Assembly: GCA_947450605.1 (NCBI GenBank)
Contig: CANFWB010000011.1
Location: forward strand, 1-47,545
Reading direction: 5' to 3'
DNA: 47,545 nt
DNA from: Burkholderiaceae bacterium
GTDB taxonomy: Bacteria; Pseudomonadota; Gammaproteobacteria; Burkholderiales; Burkholderiaceae
Shown here: piece after piece, positions 1 to 9,371 of the stretch
Layout of the letters: each line of letters begins with the position of its first letter
Numbering within the stretch: the stretch's first letter is position 1
Made by a program: the position numbers and the translations under genes
Notes under the pieces: model-generated
Told to the model about the DNA's origin: nothing
The model's database searches: none
The model's input: only the letters and a program-made list of their open reading frames with translations

Positions 1-10
1 CAGTAGCGAT
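1..10 (-). CDS. infC: Start of infC (translation initiation factor IF-3), cut by window edge
   Basis: Downstream of thrS on the same strand, an AAAGGA ribosome-binding site is followed nine bases later by ATC GCT ACT G, reading Ile/Met-Ala-Thr. Betaproteobacterial IF-3 often begins with this kind of sequence, and infC normally follows thrS. Only three codons lie in the window, so the call rests on position, the Shine-Dalgarno sequence and the rare AUC-type start. Non-AUG starts are the known basis of IF-3 autoregulation. An in-frame ATT three codons upstream abuts the ribosome-binding site and is less likely. Confidence 0.5.
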
Positions 11-52
11 CTTCTTAATTCCTTTAAAAAAACAATAAAAACCATTCCACCC

Positions 53-1975
53 CTAGCTAGGCTCGGGTCCGACTTTCTGGGAAATATCCTGCTGGAGTCG
101 GGCAACGAAGGCATCAAGAGGCATTACACCTAAATCCACTCCGCCACGGGCACGAACGGCCACCGTATTACTTTCAGCCTCTTTATCCCCTACAACTAAC
201 AAAAATGGGAGCTTCTGTAATGCGTGCTCGCGTATTTTATACGTAATTTTCTCATTTCGCAAATCCGATTCGACTCTAAACCCTTGTTTTTTCAGAGATT
301 GCTGGACTTGTTGTGCATACGCAGCAGAATTATCAGAGATATTGAGGACTACAGCCTGGGTTGGGGCCAGCCAAACTGGCATGTTTCCAGCATGATTTTC
401 AATCAAAATGCCGATAAAACGCTCTAAAGAGCCCACAATTGCTCTATGGAGCATCACGGGGGCTTTGCGAGTGTTCTCTTCTGTGACATATTCAGCTCCT
501 AAACGAGCCGGCATCGAGAAATCCACCTGAATCGTGCCGCACTGCCAAGTACGGCCAATGGAGTCCTTGAGGTGATACTCGATCTTCGGACCGTAGAAAG
601 CGCCCTCACCTGGCAATTCTTCCCACTCTTGGCCTGAGGCAGTCAATGCGCCACGAAGGGCTGCTTCAGCCTTATCCCAAATAGCGTCATCACCAACACG
701 CTTAACCGGGCGCAAAGCCAGCTTTACCGCAACTTCAGTAAAGCCAAAATCTTGATAAACCTCGCGAACCGCCTTATCGAAAGCGGCTACTTCAGACTGA
801 ATCTGATCTTCTGTACAAAAAATATGACCATCATCTTGGGTAAAACCGCGTACGCGCATCAAGCCATGCAAAGCGCCAGATGGTTCATTGCGGTGACACT
901 GACCAAACTCGCCGTAACGCAATGGCAGCTCACGATAACTATGCAAACCGGAGTTAAAAATCTGGACATGTCCTGGGCAGTTCATCGGCTTTAATGCATA
1001 AGCGCGATTCTCTGACTCTGTGGTGAACATGTTTTCTTTGTAGTTATCCCAGTGACCAGACTTTTCCCAAAGACCGCGATCCAGAATTTGTGGGGCCTTA
1101 ACTTCTTGATACCCTTCGCGCTGATAAACGCGGCGCATGTACTGCTCCACCTCTTGCCAAATGGACCAGCCTTTAGGGTGCCAAAAAATGAGGCCAGGAG
1201 CTTCAGGCTGGAAGTGGAATAGGTCCAAGAACTTACCAAGGCGACGGTGATCACGCTTCTCAGCCTCTTCAAGCATATGCAAATGCGCGTCCTGATCTTC
1301 TTTTCTCAACCAAGCTGTGCCGTAAATCCGTTGCAACATCTCATTCTTGCTATCGCCACGCCAGTAAGCGCCAGCAACGCTTAAAAGCTTGAATACCTTG
1401 AGCTTGCCAGTAGATGGCACGTGGGGTCCACGACACAAGTCAGTGAACTTACCTTCGGCGTACAAAGACACATCCTCACCTTGCGGGATGCTGGAAATAA
1501 TTTCGGCTTTGTAGTTCTCGCCTTGATCCTTAAAAAACTTCACCGCCTCATCACGAGGCATCACTGTGCGGATCACTGGCTCATCTTTTTTAGCCAGCTC
1601 AGCCATTTTCTTTTCGAGTGAAACTAAATCTTCAGGCGTAAATGGGCGATGGAATGAGAAGTCGTAGTAAAAACCGTTTTCAATGACCGGGCCAATGGTG
1701 ACTTGCGCCTCAGGAAATAATTCTTTAACAGCGTAAGCCAATAAGTGAGCTGTAGAGTGACGGACAATCTCTAGAGCCTCAGGGCTTTTGTCCGTAATGA
1801 TCGCTAACTGACTATCTTTATCGATGACAAAGCTGGCATCTACCATCTTGCCGTCAACAATGCCGCCAAGGGCAGCCTTAGCAAGGCCGCTACCAATGCT
1901 TTGGGCGACATCAAGAACGCGAACAGGAGCTTCAAACTCACGTTTAGATCCATCTGGCAGAGTAACTACAAGCAT
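53..1975 (-). CDS. thrS: Threonyl-tRNA synthetase
   Basis: Cytoplasmic class II synthetase that charges tRNA-Thr with threonine. The 640 aa match the usual bacterial length. Visible in order are an N-terminal TGS domain (about 1-60), the editing domain with the HSTAHLL motif (His73 and His77) and the LCRGPH metal-site motif, the class II catalytic core with the MNCPGH zinc-ligand motif, and a C-terminal anticodon-binding domain. Translation starts at an ATG preceded by GGAG. The gene lies 79 bp downstream of tRNA-Val and directly upstream of infC, the common thrS-infC-rpmI-rplT order. An intrinsic terminator sits about 30 bp before the start, so expression may depend on read-through or on a promoter hidden in the tRNA region. 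Confidence 0.97.
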   Translation of the reverse strand: MLVVTLPDGSKREFEAPVRVLDVAQSIGSGLAKAALGGIVDGKMVDASFVIDKDSQLAIITDKSPEALEIVRHSTAHLLAYAVKELFPEAQVTIGPVIENGFYYDFSFHRPFTPEDLVSLEKKMAELAKKDEPVIRTVMPRDEAVKFFKDQGENYKAEIISSIPQGEDVSLYAEGKFTDLCRGPHVPSTGKLKVFKLLSVAGAYWRGDSKNEMLQRIYGTAWLRKEDQDAHLHMLEEAEKRDHRRLGKFLDLFHFQPEAPGLIFWHPKGWSIWQEVEQYMRRVYQREGYQEVKAPQILDRGLWEKSGHWDNYKENMFTTESENRAYALKPMNCPGHVQIFNSGLHSYRELPLRYGEFGQCHRNEPSGALHGLMRVRGFTQDDGHIFCTEDQIQSEVAAFDKAVREVYQDFGFTEVAVKLALRPVKRVGDDAIWDKAEAALRGALTASGQEWEELPGEGAFYGPKIEYHLKDSIGRTWQCGTIQVDFSMPARLGAEYVTEENTRKAPVMLHRAIVGSLERFIGILIENHAGNMPVWLAPTQAVVLNISDNSAAYAQQVQQSLKKQGFRVESDLRNEKITYKIREHALQKLPFLLVVGDKEAESNTVAVRARGGVDLGVMPLDAFVARLQQDISQKVGPEPS

Positions 1976-2007
1976 GACAACTCCATCAATTTACTTACAA
2001 AAAAGAA

Positions 2008-2035
2008 AGCGCGGTAGCATTTCGGCAACCGCGCT
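2008..2035 (-). terminator. Intrinsic terminator or attenuator between tRNA-Val and thrS
   Basis: An 8-bp perfect stem, AGCGCGGT paired with ACCGCGCT around a 12-nt loop, is followed on the minus strand by TTCTTTTTT. It lies 19 bp beyond the end of tRNA-Val and about 33 bp before thrS. It should end the tRNA-Val transcript, or act as a partial terminator controlling read-through into thrS. Confidence 0.7.
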
Positions 2036-2054
2036 CTTTTGGGTCTTCATTCGT

Positions 2055-2131
2055 TGGTAGGCTCGATTGGACTCGAACCAACGACCCCCACCATGTCAAG
2101 GTGGTGCTCTAACCAGCTGAGCTACGAGCCT
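2055..2131 (-). tRNA. tRNA-Val (anticodon GAC)
   Basis: The minus strand folds as a full cloverleaf of 77 nt including an encoded CCA. The acceptor stem is AGGCTCG/CGAGCCT, the D-loop region reads AGCTCAGCTGGTTAGAGC, the anticodon arm has GAC in a TTGACAT loop, and the T-arm contains GGTTCGAGTCC. It lies 18 bp after relA and upstream of thrS on the same strand, and is probably co-transcribed with relA. Confidence 0.95.
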
Positions 2132-2149
2132 ATTTAGCCATAGAGTTTA

Positions 2150-4165
2150 TCACCGGCGGCGGACTTGGGTCACCCCTTTGACTTCCTCAAGACTATTTTG
2201 AACGATTCGCAGGGCTTCCGAGTCTTTAATTTCCACTGTCAGCAGTATTTGGGTCAAGCCTCGCTTAGCTGATTTACGCAGATCAATAACATGCACTCCC
2301 TGCCTGGTCAGAATTTCAAACAGCTCACGCATCAGCTCAGGGCGGTCAAGGCCAGTAATAGCCAAATCAGCAGGAAATACGCGATTTGCATCGCTTGCCG
2401 CAGGACTTTCAACGGTGGATGCATTCCAAGCCGTCTGAATAACGCGCTCGGGCGCCCTCTCCAAAAGCCCCCTAAAGGTTTTGCAGGACCGCCGATGAAT
2501 GGAGACGCCACGTCCCTGGGTCACAAAACCAGCAATTCCATCAGGCGGGACTGGCCTGCAGCAACGGGCAAGTTGAGTCAATAACGAGTCCACGCCAACC
2601 ACCAAAACATCGCCCGATTGACCTTGCTTACGAGTGCTTTGTTTGAGGATGATTTCTGGAGCTAGTGCAACGACTTTGGCCTCTGACTTTTGTTCAGTTT
2701 TAACGTCCGCAGGTTTTGTGCCGGCCTCCTCATCATCCAGGGCATTGAACCAAGCTCGCACCCTAGTACGAGCGCGCTGTGAACGGAGGTAATTGCGACT
2801 CGGGCTAATCCAATCTCGTGATGGTCCACCATGCTTGACGGCAATGATTTCAACTGTCTGGCCATTCTGCAATGGCGTGTCCAAAGGGACCATAGCGCCA
2901 TCCACCCGGGCACCGCGACAGCGATGGCCAAGATCGGTATGCACCGCATAAGCAAAATCGATGGGGGATGAGCCCTTCTCCAGTGAAATTACTTTACCCA
3001 GGGGAGTAAGGACATAAATATGATCATCAATCTCGTGATGCTTAAGTTGCTCCCAAGCATCCTCTTTCCAGGAGATCAGTTGCCTAGCCCATGCAATTTG
3101 ACGCTCATAGGCTACTGCCGCACTATGCGTACCAGTCTGATGGTTTGGATCGCTAGATTTATTTTTTGGCGGAGTTGCAGCACCAACATAGGCGCCTTCT
3201 TTATAGCGCCAATGCGCGGCCAGACCATACTCAGCCTGCTGATGCATTGCATTGGTACGCACCTGGATCTCAAATGCGGTGCCATGCTCATCCATCACTA
3301 CCGTATGCAAAGACTGGTAGCCATTGGGCTTGGGTCTAGCAATGTAATCATCAAACTCGCGTGGCACTGGTTGCCAGACGTTGTGCACTAAACCCAGAAT
3401 GGCGTAACAGGATTTCACATCATCAACTAGAACCCGAAATGCCCTGACGTCATAGAGATTGGCAAAATCCAGTGACTTGCCCTCCATCTTTTTCCAGATG
3501 CTGTAAATATGTTTTGGGCGCCCCTGGACCTCGCCATGAATATGCGCAACAATGAGCTCTTGCTCCAGTCGATGGACGATTGATTGAATAAAAGATTCAC
3601 GCTCAATTCTTTTGCTATCGAGCATCTTGGCAACATCGCGATAAATCTCCGGGGATAGGACACGAAAAGCCAAATCCTCCATCTCCCACTTCATTTGCCA
3701 GATACCCAAACGATTGGCAAGTGATGCATCAATATTCAAAATCTCTTGCGCCCATGCCTTTGGCATCTCGATTTTTTCATGCGTGATCCAGCGCAGTGTT
3801 TGCAAGCGAGAGGCAAGATAGATGAGCACCACACGTAAATCATCACCAAAGGCGAGCAGCATCTTTCTAAGCATTTCTTCTTGCCCAGAAATACTCAGAC
3901 CGCCATCGTTGCGTACAAGCTTTGCTTGGGCTTGTCTAAGCCCCCTGTATCCAATCAGGAGTTTGGCCGACTCATCACCAATCAACTTGGTCAACGCTTC
4001 CCTGCCATGAGTGCGTGCAATATTGCTTGCCGCAGTCAATGTCGCTTCATCAAGATGGAGCATCTTCAAAATATTGAAAACACCGGCAGCATGATTCTCG
4101 GGTGGCTCACCATACCACCCGTCCACTATCTTGAAGCCCTCAGATGCACTTGCTGCATTTGACAT
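2150..4165 (-). CDS. relA: RelA-type (p)ppGpp synthetase
   Basis: Makes the alarmone (p)ppGpp from ATP and GTP/GDP when uncharged tRNA stalls ribosomes. The order is a degenerate N-terminal hydrolase-like region, the synthetase domain (about 200-330), a TGS domain starting near DHIYVLTPLG, and a C-terminal ACT/RRM region. The hydrolase HD..ED motif is absent. The synthetase carries EFDD (about 270-273), the acidic motif of monofunctional RelA rather than the RxKD of bifunctional SpoT. ATG at 4165 (671 aa) is preferred. The longer TTG reading at 4177 would place its AAGGA ribosome-binding site directly against the start codon. The gene follows the CDF-hydrolase gene by a few bases and precedes tRNA-Val. 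Confidence 0.95.
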   Translation of the reverse strand: MSNAASASEGFKIVDGWYGEPPENHAAGVFNILKMLHLDEATLTAASNIARTHGREALTKLIGDESAKLLIGYRGLRQAQAKLVRNDGGLSISGQEEMLRKMLLAFGDDLRVVLIYLASRLQTLRWITHEKIEMPKAWAQEILNIDASLANRLGIWQMKWEMEDLAFRVLSPEIYRDVAKMLDSKRIERESFIQSIVHRLEQELIVAHIHGEVQGRPKHIYSIWKKMEGKSLDFANLYDVRAFRVLVDDVKSCYAILGLVHNVWQPVPREFDDYIARPKPNGYQSLHTVVMDEHGTAFEIQVRTNAMHQQAEYGLAAHWRYKEGAYVGAATPPKNKSSDPNHQTGTHSAAVAYERQIAWARQLISWKEDAWEQLKHHEIDDHIYVLTPLGKVISLEKGSSPIDFAYAVHTDLGHRCRGARVDGAMVPLDTPLQNGQTVEIIAVKHGGPSRDWISPSRNYLRSQRARTRVRAWFNALDDEEAGTKPADVKTEQKSEAKVVALAPEIILKQSTRKQGQSGDVLVVGVDSLLTQLARCCRPVPPDGIAGFVTQGRGVSIHRRSCKTFRGLLERAPERVIQTAWNASTVESPAASDANRVFPADLAITGLDRPELMRELFEILTRQGVHVIDLRKSAKRGLTQILLTVEIKDSEALRIVQNSLEEVKGVTQVRRR

Positions 4166-4180
4166 TGGGAAACGCAATCC

Positions 4181-6001
4181 TTAACTAAAAAATTCTTTTG
4201 CTAAAGCAATCTGCTCAGCCTTCACAAAAGCGGGCGCATGCCCAACTCCTGGAATCTCAATGCTACGAATATAAGGATTCACCTTACACATCTCAGCCAC
4301 TGTTTTTGCAGACAGTAAATCTGAATCTCCACCGCGCACGATGAGCATCGGAATATGAATTTGTTTAAAGGCGTGCCACATCGCCATCTCGCCTGCTTTT
4401 GCCATGATCGGATTGACCGATGCAAATGGCACGGAAATATTGGGGTCATAGTGCATGACCCATAGGCCATCTTTCTCGACGAGCATTGGGCCGTTATAGA
4501 TCTCCCACTCCTCAGGCGTGTGTGAACCAAAGGAAGCGCAGATCTCATTTAAGCGTTGCAAAGCATCAGCGCGATTTGCGAAGGCAAAAGATTGCCCAAC
4601 ATAAGAACCCAGGCGCTGAATTGCCTCTGGCTCAATCCGTGGGCCAACGTCATTGATCAACATGCGACGAATCGGGCTCTTGGGCATCGAGGCATAAACC
4701 ATGCCAATCAAGCCACCCATCGAGGTGCCAAACCAATCCACCTGCGTAACATCCAGCTGCTTGATCAAACTTGCCATGTCAGCGACGTACTGAGGAACAG
4801 CATAAAGCATGGGGTTCTTCAAGCGATCAGAGTCGCCACGCCCCACGACATCAGGACAAACAACGTAATAGTCATTACTCATCGCCTCTGCGAGGGTTTT
4901 GAAATCACTACCCCTACGAGTCAGACCGTGCACACAAATTAATACCTTGGGATTGCTAGAATCACCCCAAACGCGATAAGCCATGCGATGAGGACCATCA
5001 CTACTAGTGCAAGTCACATAACAGGTTTCGCCCTGATGAATAACCTGCGGTTTTTTTATCGCATCTTGAAGCTGCTCATCATGCGTGTGCTCATCCACCA
5101 TGCCGGCAACCTCAGGTTGCAGGGTAACGTGGTCAATGCCATGTTTATTTAATAGCATCGCATTAATACGCCCCATAATGTCTGGCCACTCAGACATCTG
5201 AGCGATTTCAATATGGCCAATGAGGGCAGGAAAGCTAGGCGTCATTTCCCAAACATGAAGATCGTGCACAGCCAATACCCCAGGCACACTTCTTAAATCA
5301 GTGCCAACTTGTAGGTAATCAATATGAAGAGGCACCCCCTCCATCAAGAAATGATATGACTCATGAAGAATAGAGATGGTCGACTTGAGAATTAAAAGGG
5401 AAACTAGGATGGATAAGATCGCATCAATCGGCATCCAACCAGTCAGCTGAATGACTATACCTGCTATCAAGGCAGCTACAGAGCCTAATAAGTCGCCCAT
5501 GACATGAACTAATGCAGCGCGTGTATTAACGCTCTTCTTATCGCGCGACAACACCCATGCCACCACAATATTCATAAGCAAGCCAATGGCAGCAACAACC
5601 GTAACGGTGAGGCCGTCAACTTTATGGGGGTCATAAAACCGACTGATCGCCTCAACCACAATCCACACAACTAGGGCCAGCATCGCAATGCTATTGACAA
5701 AGGCCGCCAAGGCCTCAGCCCGCCCAAATCCAAAAGAATGTTTGGGTGATGGAGGACGGCGAGAAATAATTTGCGCCAACAATGCCAAACCTAGGGCTGC
5801 CGCATCAGTCACCATATGTCCGGCATCAGAAATCAATGCCAAGGAATTGGCAAAATAAGCAGCGGCCCCCTCAACCCCAGAAAAGCTCAGAGTCAGTACA
5901 AGCGCAATCAGCAAAAGATTTTGATTGGATACTTCTTTGCTATGAGAATGTTTGGCATCGCCTTGCTTATGGGCGTGAAGTGAATGATCTACAGCACTCA
6001 T
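4181..6001 (-). CDS. Fusion of CDF-family metal exporter and alpha/beta hydrolase
   Basis: One 606-aa uninterrupted frame joins two families. Residues 1-305 are a cation diffusion facilitator with a His-rich N-terminus (HSLHAHKQGDAKHSHS), six predicted membrane segments, metal-site motifs H62xxxD66 and H166xxxD170 of the zinc-type CDFs, and a cytoplasmic C-terminal domain. A short linker with HTH follows. Residues 325-606 are an alpha/beta hydrolase with oxyanion HG (358-359), nucleophile elbow GTSMGG (Ser427), a candidate acid at Asp559/561 and His588. The exporter half should move Zn(II) or a similar ion out of the cytoplasm. The hydrolase substrate is unknown, and topology places it in the cytoplasm. 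The two proteins are ordinarily separate genes. An assembly indel removing a stop is possible, but both halves look intact. Confidence 0.9.
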   Translation of the reverse strand: MSAVDHSLHAHKQGDAKHSHSKEVSNQNLLLIALVLTLSFSGVEGAAAYFANSLALISDAGHMVTDAAALGLALLAQIISRRPPSPKHSFGFGRAEALAAFVNSIAMLALVVWIVVEAISRFYDPHKVDGLTVTVVAAIGLLMNIVVAWVLSRDKKSVNTRAALVHVMGDLLGSVAALIAGIVIQLTGWMPIDAILSILVSLLILKSTISILHESYHFLMEGVPLHIDYLQVGTDLRSVPGVLAVHDLHVWEMTPSFPALIGHIEIAQMSEWPDIMGRINAMLLNKHGIDHVTLQPEVAGMVDEHTHDEQLQDAIKKPQVIHQGETCYVTCTSSDGPHRMAYRVWGDSSNPKVLICVHGLTRRGSDFKTLAEAMSNDYYVVCPDVVGRGDSDRLKNPMLYAVPQYVADMASLIKQLDVTQVDWFGTSMGGLIGMVYASMPKSPIRRMLINDVGPRIEPEAIQRLGSYVGQSFAFANRADALQRLNEICASFGSHTPEEWEIYNGPMLVEKDGLWVMHYDPNISVPFASVNPIMAKAGEMAMWHAFKQIHIPMLIVRGGDSDLLSAKTVAEMCKVNPYIRSIEIPGVGHAPAFVKAEQIALAKEFFS

Positions 6002-6022
6002 AAAAAGATTCCCTGAAAAAGA

Positions 6023-6045
6023 AATGGGGTCATTGAGACCCCATT
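6023..6045 (-). terminator. Terminator after scoAB
   Basis: A 9-bp perfect inverted repeat, AATGGGGTC / GACCCCATT with a 5-nt loop, is followed on the minus strand by TCTTTTTC. It lies between the stop of scoB and the start of the CDF-hydrolase gene, separating the two transcription units. Confidence 0.8.
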
Positions 6046-6067
6046 ATTTCACTAACTAAGACAGTCG

Positions 6068-6718
6068 TTAGAAACCTGTTGTATCTACAGGGGCACCCGT
6101 TTTGGATGCCACCTCATCCTTAGTGACGCCAGGAGCTAGCTCCACCAATTTCAAGCCCTTTGGCGTGATATCGAGCACACAGAGGTCGGTAATGATGCGA
6201 CTAATAACACCCACACCCGTCAGCGGCAAGGTGCATTTCGGCAGAATCTTGATTTCTTCAGTGCCATCTTTTTTCTTGGCAACGTGCTCCATCAAGACAA
6301 CCACATGCTTTACGCCGGCAACCAGGTCCATGGCGCCGCCCATACCCTTCACCATCTTCCCTGGAATCATCCAGTTCGCCAAGTCACCATGCTCGCTTAC
6401 CTGCATTGCACCCAAGATCGCAATATTGATTTTTCCACCACGGATCATTCCAAACGAATCTGCAGAGGAAAAAATGGATGAACCAGGCAAGGTGGTAATC
6501 GTTTGTTTCCCGGCATTGATCAAATCGGCATCAATCGTAGCTTCAGTTGGAAATGGGCCGATACCCAATAAACCATTTTCGGATTGGAGCCAAACCTCCA
6601 TTCCTTCCGGCACGTGGTTAGCCACCAAGGTTGGCATACCAATACCCAAGTTCACGTAGTAACCATCCTTTAGCTCTTTAGCAGCACGCGCCGCCATTTC
6701 ATCTCTATTCCAAGGCAT
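6068..6718 (-). CDS. scoB: 3-oxoacid CoA-transferase, subunit B
   Basis: Beta subunit of a family I CoA-transferase that moves CoA from succinyl-CoA to a 3-oxoacid such as acetoacetate. The 216-aa length is typical. The SENG motif holds the catalytic glutamate (Glu47), which forms the glutamyl-CoA thioester, and NLGIGMPT and [13 protein letters not shown] are family signatures. It follows subunit A by 48 bp on the same strand, as expected for a two-subunit enzyme. Whether the physiological acceptor is acetoacetate or 3-oxoadipate (PcaJ) cannot be told from sequence alone. A terminator follows. Confidence 0.93.
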   Translation of the reverse strand: MPWNRDEMAARAAKELKDGYYVNLGIGMPTLVANHVPEGMEVWLQSENGLLGIGPFPTEATIDADLINAGKQTITTLPGSSIFSSADSFGMIRGGKINIAILGAMQVSEHGDLANWMIPGKMVKGMGGAMDLVAGVKHVVVLMEHVAKKKDGTEEIKILPKCTLPLTGVGVISRIITDLCVLDITPKGLKLVELAPGVTKDEVASKTGAPVDTTGF

Positions 6719-6766
6719 ATCAATCTTCCTAAATATTCTGTATTGTTTTTATATGGTGTCTATGGA

Positions 6767-7465
6767 TTAAGCTGCAGACAAAGTGCGTTGCTCAATACGT
6801 TTCTCGGGTGTAGTGTTGAGCACTAAACGATGAACGTAAATGCCTGGCGTATGAATCTGATCTGGATCTAATTCGCCATTCTCGACAATCTCTTCCACTT
6901 CAGCAACTGTGATCTTGCCAGCCATTGCCACCACTGGATTGAAGTTACGTGCTGTGTAGCGATAAACCAAATTACCTGACTTATCAGCCTTCCATGCTTT
7001 TACTAAAGAGATGTCAGAAACAATGGCGCGCTCCATGATGTATCTCTCACCATCGAATTCTTTTTCTTCTTTACCCTCAGCAACCAAAGTACCCACACCA
7101 GTTTTGGTATAGAAAGCTGGAATACCGCAACCACCTGCGCGCAACTTCTCCGCCAAGGTGCCCTGAGGAGTAAATTCCAACTCCAACTCACCAGCTAAAA
7201 ACTGACGTTCAAATTCTTTGTTTTCGCCAACATAGGAGGCAACCATTTTCTTCACTTGTCTTGAGTTCAGTAGCAAACCCAAACCAAAGCCATCTACACC
7301 AGCGTTATTCGCAATCGCTGTGAGATTTTGTGCGCCCAAGTCTTTTACTGCCTGAATCAAGGCCTCTGGAATACCGCAAAGACCAAAACCGCCAACAGCC
7401 AGCTTCTGGCCGTCCTTCAAGATATCCCGTAGGGCATCAACAGCCGATGGGTAAGTTTTATTCAT
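6767..7465 (-). CDS. scoA: 3-oxoacid CoA-transferase, subunit A
   Basis: Alpha subunit of the family I CoA-transferase, 232 aa. The N-terminal glycine-rich [11 protein letters not shown] motif and the conserved [11 protein letters not shown] segment are visible. It pairs with the downstream beta subunit in one operon and is divergent from the ETF-ubiquinone oxidoreductase gene across a 197-bp region that must hold promoters for both. Co-location with an acyl-CoA electron-transfer enzyme fits ketone-body, fatty-acid or polyhydroxybutyrate carbon use. That link is an inference. Confidence 0.93.
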   Translation of the reverse strand: MNKTYPSAVDALRDILKDGQKLAVGGFGLCGIPEALIQAVKDLGAQNLTAIANNAGVDGFGLGLLLNSRQVKKMVASYVGENKEFERQFLAGELELEFTPQGTLAEKLRAGGCGIPAFYTKTGVGTLVAEGKEEKEFDGERYIMERAIVSDISLVKAWKADKSGNLVYRYTARNFNPVVAMAGKITVAEVEEIVENGELDPDQIHTPGIYVHRLVLNTTPEKRIEQRTLSAA

Positions 7466-7662
7466 AAATTCGTCCTAATATTGCCAAAAAGGGTAAAAAA
7501 GTAATCATAACGCCTTAGACCTCAGAGCCTATTAGCAATAGAGACTAAGCTGGTTTTTCCTGCTTGGAACTAAACTGTAGCCGTGGTTTAAAGCTAGATA
7601 GATAGCAAAAATGCTCAAAATCGCTTTATCACCCTATTTTTAAGCACTGTCGGAGATATTGA

Positions 7663-9333
7663 ATGAACGCCCAGGAAATACTTGCACAGTTTGGACCCAG
7701 AGAATCCATGGACTATGACCTCGTGATTGTGGGTGGTGGTCCGGCTGGTCTTTCTGCAGCAATCAAGGCAAAACAACTGGCCAATGAGTCCGGCAAAGAC
7801 ATTAGCGTCTGCGTTCTAGAAAAGGGTTCAGAAATCGGCGCCCATATTTTGTCTGGTGCAGTCATGGATCCCAAGGCGCTTACCGAGCTCTTCCCCAACT
7901 GGAAAGAGCTGGATGCACCAATCGATACCGAGGTGACGCAAGATCAGTTTTTATTTCTGACAAAAGATAGCTCCTTCCAGGTACCCAATTGGATGTTGCC
8001 CCACTGCTTTAAAAACGAGGGCAACTACATCGTTAGTTTGGCTAACGTCACTCGCTGGCTTGGCCAGCAGGCCGAAAGTCTTGGCGTAGAAATTTTCCCC
8101 GGCTTTCCTGCGGCGGAAATTCTCTATAACGAGCAAGGCGCAGTTTGTGGAGTGATTACCGGCTCAATGGGCTTAGATAAAGAAGGTCAGCCCACTGATC
8201 AATTTCAGCTCGGCATGGAATTGCGTGCTAAGTACACCTTATTTGCAGAGGGCTCACGCGGTCACTTAGGCAAACAACTCATCTCTCAATATGCTCTTGA
8301 TAAAGATGCGGATCCACAAAGTTATGGGATCGGCATTAAAGAGCTATGGGAAGTGGAGCCATCCAAGAGCAAGCCAGGTCTGGTAGTTCACACTGCTGGC
8401 TGGCCACTAGAAAGTGATACCTATGGCGGCTCATTCCTATATCACCTGGGCGACAACAAGGTTGCGGTAGGTTTAGTAGTAGGGCTATCTTATAAGAACC
8501 CTTACCTCTCCCCTTTTGAAGAATTCCAACGCTATAAATTGCACCCAAAAATTCGGGAAACATTTGAGGGTGGAAAACGTATTGCGTATGGCGCACGCGC
8601 ACTCACTGCCGGCGGTTTAAATAGTCTACCTAAAACAGTATTCCCTGGTGGGGCATTAATTGGTTGTGATGCAGGCTTCTTAAATGCCTCACGTATCAAA
8701 GGTAGTCATGCTGCAATTAAAACCGGCATGCTCGCCGCTGAAGCTGCTGTAGCGGCACTCAATGAAAATCGCTCTGCTGATGTTTTAGCAGCCTATCCAG
8801 CCGCTTTTAAAAATAGCTGGTTATACACTGAGCTGAGTCAAGCCCGTAATTTCAAACCGTGGATGTCTAAAGGACTTTATCTGGGCACGCTCATGGTTGG
8901 CCTGGAGCAAAAGCTCTTGGGCGGCAACATGCCTTGGACGATTCATTTAAAACATGCAGACCATGAGTGCCTTGAACCAGCAGCGCAACACAAACCAATT
9001 GATTACCCAAAACCCGATGGCAAGATCACTTTTGATCGCCTCTCATCAGTATTTATTTCCAATACCAACCATGCAGAGAATCAACCGATTCATTTAACAC
9101 TCAAAGATGCAACAGTGTCCGTGAATCTGAATCTCAAAACCTATGCAGGTCCAGAGCAACGTTACTGCCCTGCTGGCGTTTATGAATATATTGAAAAGGA
9201 TGGGCAGCCACAGCTGCAGATCAATTCACAAAATTGTGTGCATTGCAAAACTTGTGATATCAAAGATCCAAGCCAGAATATTATTTGGATTAGCCCAGAG
9301 GGCGGTGGCGGACCAAACTACGCATCGATGTAA
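7663..9333 (+). CDS. etfD: Electron transfer flavoprotein-ubiquinone oxidoreductase
   Basis: Passes electrons from reduced electron-transfer flavoprotein to ubiquinone at the membrane, draining acyl-CoA and other flavin dehydrogenases. The 556 aa show an N-terminal FAD-binding motif (GGGPAGLSAA, about 24-33), a FixC-like central region, and a C-terminal ferredoxin-like domain with the 4Fe-4S cysteine pattern CPAGVYEY ... CVHCKTCDIK. The start ATG follows a CGGAG ribosome-binding site. The gene stands alone, convergent with the next gene. Confidence 0.95.
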   Translation: MNAQEILAQFGPRESMDYDLVIVGGGPAGLSAAIKAKQLANESGKDISVCVLEKGSEIGAHILSGAVMDPKALTELFPNWKELDAPIDTEVTQDQFLFLTKDSSFQVPNWMLPHCFKNEGNYIVSLANVTRWLGQQAESLGVEIFPGFPAAEILYNEQGAVCGVITGSMGLDKEGQPTDQFQLGMELRAKYTLFAEGSRGHLGKQLISQYALDKDADPQSYGIGIKELWEVEPSKSKPGLVVHTAGWPLESDTYGGSFLYHLGDNKVAVGLVVGLSYKNPYLSPFEEFQRYKLHPKIRETFEGGKRIAYGARALTAGGLNSLPKTVFPGGALIGCDAGFLNASRIKGSHAAIKTGMLAAEAAVAALNENRSADVLAAYPAAFKNSWLYTELSQARNFKPWMSKGLYLGTLMVGLEQKLLGGNMPWTIHLKHADHECLEPAAQHKPIDYPKPDGKITFDRLSSVFISNTNHAENQPIHLTLKDATVSVNLNLKTYAGPEQRYCPAGVYEYIEKDGQPQLQINSQNCVHCKTCDIKDPSQNIIWISPEGGGGPNYASM

Positions 9334-9371
9334 ATCGTCTTAGAGACTTACTAAACACCTTAACTGGCTGG

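Noticed and set aside
6102..6659. Long plus-strand frame opposite scoB
   Set aside because: It is the complement of a strongly conserved CoA-transferase gene with no family resemblance of its own.
7466..7662. Divergent gap between scoA and etfD searched for a small gene or RNA
   Set aside because: Only a 10-codon frame and no stable hairpin; probably just promoters, none of which I can define with confidence.
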